Below are positions 60,441-64,000 of a stretch of 64,000 nt of DNA, piece after piece. The notes beneath the pieces are model-generated. The model searched no databases. It was not told the DNA's origin and saw only the letters and a list, made by a program, of their open reading frames with translations. The stretch is from Loxodes magnus (Eukaryota; Ciliophora; Karyorelictea; Loxodida; Loxodidae), in NCBI GenBank assembly GCA_946699065.1, contig CAMPDV010000386.1, forward strand, positions 248,001 to 312,000, read 5' to 3'. Numbering within the stretch: position 1 is the first letter of the stretch; the number at the start of each line of letters is the position of its first letter. A program made the translations under genes and the position numbers.

Positions 60441-63400
60441 TTCTTTAATTAGTTCTTCTTTCTATTCATCTTTAGCTTCTTCCTTTTTTGCTTTCTCCAT
60501 TTCTAGAATCTCAAGTCTCCTTGTCATTAGCTTCTTATGAAATATTTTGATCTATAAGTCTAAATACTCCAATTTAGACCTTGAAAATGAGTTTAGATAT
60601 TCTTGATCGTATAGTATAAGGCGCCTTAAGTCATAATTTCCGATCTTTTCCGATAATCAATTCATTATATTAGAATAGTACATACATTTAAAGATATGCT
60701 CGAAAGTTTCATACTCTCCACACATACAATAGGGATTATCAATGGGGTAATGACGATCTTAAAGATCCTTACGGAAATTATAAGTTTAGGTTCTAAGTTT
60801 ATATATACTGATAATTTCTCGTCTATACTATTTGTTTAATTTAGTATAAGTAATTTGTGGAAATTGTTAAAGATTACCAAATTATTCAGTATATACTCTA
60901 GCTGTTTTCATCCTCATAAATTTTTTAGTAGCTACTTTGTAGAAATATTGTTGTATTTTTTCTCTTACATGTTTAGTAAAAGTTTTAAGATTGGTATTAT
61001 TCTATTAATTCTGCAGATCGATATTATAAAGGTCTGATAATTGCTACACTTAATCGTAGTATTGAAATCCTTTTTTCCATATATTAATGAAAAGAGAGCC
61101 TATTGTTGATCTTGGAAAATCAGTACTTTCTTATTTAATTTTATGGTAGAATCTGAAGAATTTTATAGCCATAATGTGCTTAAAGGGTAATCAAATCAGG
61201 TCTATATAACATGATTCATTAAATGTTGAAGTTGCTACTTAAAAAGCTTTTCTTGAAATTAATCTCATGCTTGATTCTATTCTGTTCAGAACTCCAGTTA
61301 CTCCTTTTTGAATACTTCATGGTACTAAGTCTCCTCCATATTCTGCTTTAGGTAATGTAAAAAGTCTACATAAAGTTTTAAAATGTCAAGGAGTTACATT
61401 CTTATATCTCATCAGTTAAAAAACAGCTTTCTTCATTGCAGCTATATACTTGATCGCAGTTTCTTTGCAATTGGGATTTAAGTTCTTCTTCTAATGTAGA
61501 ATAACTCCTAAGTATGTTACTTGTTCTTTTTAAGCAATTGGTTAATTTCCTAATTATAAATTTAAAATTTATTATTTCTGATTCTTCTTTAGAAATTAGA
61601 TGCATTCGGATTTGGTTACATTAATCTTTAAATGTGTTCATGCAAAAACTTTATTTGCTTCATTTATTAAATTCTACATCTACTTTGCAGATTTGGAAAG
61701 AAGAATAAGATCATCTCCCCATCCTCTACAAGCGAAGCTAATACTTGAATCCTGGTATTTAAATCCCAATTAGTTACTTTTACTTTCCAGATATCTAATT
61801 ACTATGTCATAATACAATAATGCTAAAACTGGTCCATAAGAACTTCCTTACATAACTCCATTGTTGAATTATAAAGTTCTGGTGCTCTTACCATCTATGA
61901 TAAATGAAGAATTTAGGTTTTTATAAAGCGATTCTAATGCTATTATTATTCCAAGTGGTAGTTTAACTCTCTTAAGTTAATCAAACAAGAGTCTTCTTTC
62001 TATTGAGTCAAACATTTTTTCAACGTCTATCAGTGTTGCTATCAATTTAGTCTTACCTTTAGCACATTTCCGATAGTTATCAATTATTTGTTATATTATT
62101 CAAATTTATTAAGTTGTTTATCTGTTTTTCATAAATCCCATTTATGAAGGGTGAATCAAATTTCTCTAATAAATCAGATTGTATAGTCTTTTTGTTAAAG
62201 CTTTATCATATAGTTTTAGAATAGTATTAATAAGAGAAATAGGTCGTCAGTTTTTCCAATCATCTTTATTTCCTTTTTTAAATATTGGAATTATCACCGA
62301 TATATTTAATTCCTAAGGGATTCTTCCAAGTCTTAGCATATTATTCAGAAAAGAATGAAGAATTATTAATAAATATTATCCACCATATTTCAGAAGTTCG
62401 CCTTTTATTCCATCTGGACCAGCTGCTTTTCCATTCGGAATTTCTTTTATAATTTCTTATATTTCTTTTATGGTAAAAAGATCAAATCCTTACAAATACG
62501 AGAGTGGATAATCTTTAATTTCTTAAATATTATCGTATATTTTATCTATTTTTTAATTACTAAGATTTATCTATTCTTGAGTTAGATTATAATGCTTGTT
62601 AAAAACACAATTTTCCCATGATTCAATGAATTTATTTTTGATTTCTTAATTAAAGTTCATAGTATTTCTCTTCAAAGGATTTAGAATTTTCTTAGCCTGT
62701 GAAAAAATTTCCCTAGAATCTCCATTAAGAAGTAGAAATTTCTTTTTTGCTTTGTTTTTTTTAAATTTTCATAGATTATACTTGAAGTCTTTCCAAAGTC
62801 GTTTTGCTTCCTCATGAAGATTAGTTACTTGCTAGTTTATTCTTCCAAATCTTACGTGAGCTTCCTTATATTCTGAGTTAGTTCTTTTTGCCTCTATATA
62901 TTTCTTTGTGAGAGCTCGAGGAAGTTTGTTATAATTTGAGTCTGGAATAAACGAACCTAATGTTTGATCAGCATTGTCTTAAATATTACTTTTGATGCAT
63001 TCATATTAATCTTCAAGATTATCTTAATCTATTTAAAAGAATTCTAGATAAGTTTGTAGGAAAGATTCTTAATATTTTTATCTATCTATTGCATCTTATA
63101 ACCTATTTATTTTATATTTTCTCTGAGTTATCTTTTCCCAATATACTATAGAATTATTGATAAAGTCGACAGTGATTGGAATATGATCAGAAAATAAACT
63201 ATTATTATGAGCAGTGAAATTTGCAAACTAATTAACGTTCAAATGGTTGTTTATAATGATATAATCATTACAATACGTTTTTCCTGTTCCTTTGTGAATA
63301 CATGTATTAATGTTGCTATCATTCACTATCTCAAGATCGTTTTATAGTAAGAATTCTTATAGTCTAATGTTATTATCATAAGCATTTTCAGGATTATCAC

Positions 63401-64000
63401 CGAAGCCTTATAAAAGAGCATTGAAATCTCCCATTAGTATATGTGGATTATCATTATATAAATTCAGCAATGTATTTAGTTATTCATAAGCTAAATCTTT
63501 AACATCTTAACTTTTTCCACTATCAGGCATGTAACAAGACGTGATTAAAATATTATCCAGTTTAATTGTTATGAATCTATTTATTTCTTTTTCAACTTAT
63601 ATATGTATTTCTGTACTATTAAATTCTTCTCCTACAATTAAGCATACACCTCCTCCTTTTCCTGAGTTCTTAAAATATGTTTTAAATCCATTTATCAATA
63701 TTGGAGGAAAGTCATCTTTTTATCAGGTTTCGTTTATTGATAAAATATCTATACTGTTATCTCTGATAAATTCTTCAATATTCAAGCACTTGCTCGCTAT
63801 TCCATTAATATTTATATGTCCCATCTTTATTTTTTAAATTTATTAGTCCTTTCTAATTTTTTCCGAGCCTGCAGATAGACCACTTTCGTAAATGCAAATG
63901 CTTTTCTATCCTTATTGGTTAATCTAAATATGTACTAATCTTTTTCCATACTCAGGATGTTAATGAAAATATTGTATCAAAATATATATTACTTACGTCG
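60440..64000 (-). mobile_element. LINE-B, non-LTR retrotransposon, runs off window
   Basis: Minus-strand element with complete EN and RT domains in 60450-63824; sequence upstream (63825-64000) reads in another phase as a basic KDRKAFAFTKVVYLQARKKL string, maybe the end of ORF1. Its 3' part is replaced by LINE-A: no hairpin or tail follows its C-terminus. Different family from LINE-A, judging by low similarity outside motifs. Confidence 0.8.
60450..63824 (-). CDS. LINE-B ORF2: endonuclease, reverse transcriptase
   Basis: From ATG at 63824 (MGHININGIASKCLNIEEF), a typical endonuclease start, to about 60450 (EKAKKEEAKDEQ), one frame of ~1,120 codons. EN: ILSINETW (Trp is TGA, 63722), ILMGDFNALL (63400), FSDHIPITVDF (63150). 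RT: NGKAAGPDGIKGELLKYGG (62430), IPIFKKGNKDDWKNWRPISL (62250, second Trp TGA), TLIDVEKMFDSIE (62020), NNGVMQGSSYGPVLALLY (61850), then RGWGDDLILLSKS (61708-61737) where FADD/YADD is expected. Then YLGVILH (61500), and a CMCGEYETFEHIFKC knuckle (60705). TAA/TAG = Gln and at least eight TGA = Trp. The GDD replacing ADD and the extra Cys-Arg-Gly before it suggest a damaged or unusual catalytic loop. The 3' end is cut by LINE-A. Confidence 0.85.

Noticed and set aside
57058..63837. Plus-strand ORFs of 60-98 codons across 57-64 kb
   Set aside because: All are antisense to the two LINE frames, which have clear EN and RT motifs.
1..64000. Tetrahymena-type germline breakage sequence (TAAACCAACCTCTTT)
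   Set aside because: Looked for on both strands by eye and not seen; together with TGA = Trp this argues against a Tetrahymena assignment.
1..64000. CRISPR arrays, bacterial promoters or operons
   Set aside because: No spaced palindromic repeats; tRNA structure, Pol III T-runs, LINE/SINE content and the ciliate code show a eukaryotic nuclear region.

Overview
The window looks like ciliate nuclear DNA: very A+T-rich throughout, with genes that read open only when TAA and TAG are translated as glutamine. In the two long retrotransposon reading frames, and in the REJ/GPS, leucine-rich-repeat, kelch-like and helicase/protease frames, in-frame TGA also occurs, and it falls mostly where the families carry tryptophan (both Trp of a GPS motif, the GDWNAH endonuclease motif, the NETW motif). 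TGG is used for Trp as well. At least one frame (LINE-A) also ends on TGA a few bases before its 3' hairpin. A nuclear code with TAA/TAG = Gln and TGA = Trp or stop fits karyorelictid ciliates such as Loxodes, or Condylostoma; this is inference from the code. Standard-code ORF calls are almost all misleading here.

Left part (1-13 kb): a kelch-like gene fragment, a SINE-like element with a GC-rich 3' hairpin, a divergent tRNA-Lys(CTT)/tRNA-Glu(CTC) pair, a fragment of a retroelement ORF1, a frameshifted leucine-rich-repeat gene, a 2.05-kb array of a 27-bp satellite with higher-order structure, and a RING-finger gene whose 3' end runs into decayed satellite.

Middle (13-44 kb): a large membrane-receptor-like gene with REJ and GPS regions, a TPR fragment, a very T-rich block, a second SINE copy, three copies of an unrelated ~310-bp GC-rich element (two with target-site duplications), an inverted copy of the tRNA pair followed by a decayed kelch copy, retroelement ORF1 genes, and a second LRR gene related to the first. 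The kelch, tRNA and LRR pairs point to old segmental duplication.

Right part (44-64 kb): a SINE inserted just upstream of or within a long frame that contains PIF1-like helicase motifs followed, in the same frame, by ubiquitin-specific protease (C19) motifs; a third zinc-knuckle ORF1; degenerate 108-bp coiled-coil repeats; and two tandem non-LTR retrotransposons on the minus strand. LINE-A (57.0-60.4 kb) is 5'-truncated and appears to have landed in the 3' part of LINE-B (60.4 kb to beyond the window end). LINE-A ends in the same 3' hairpin plus ATTT-rich tail as the SINEs, suggesting the SINEs borrow its machinery.

Limits: because this code has almost no unambiguous stop, open reading frames alone prove little. 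Calls rest on recognisable motifs, so ends are approximate and many AT-rich stretches are left unassigned.
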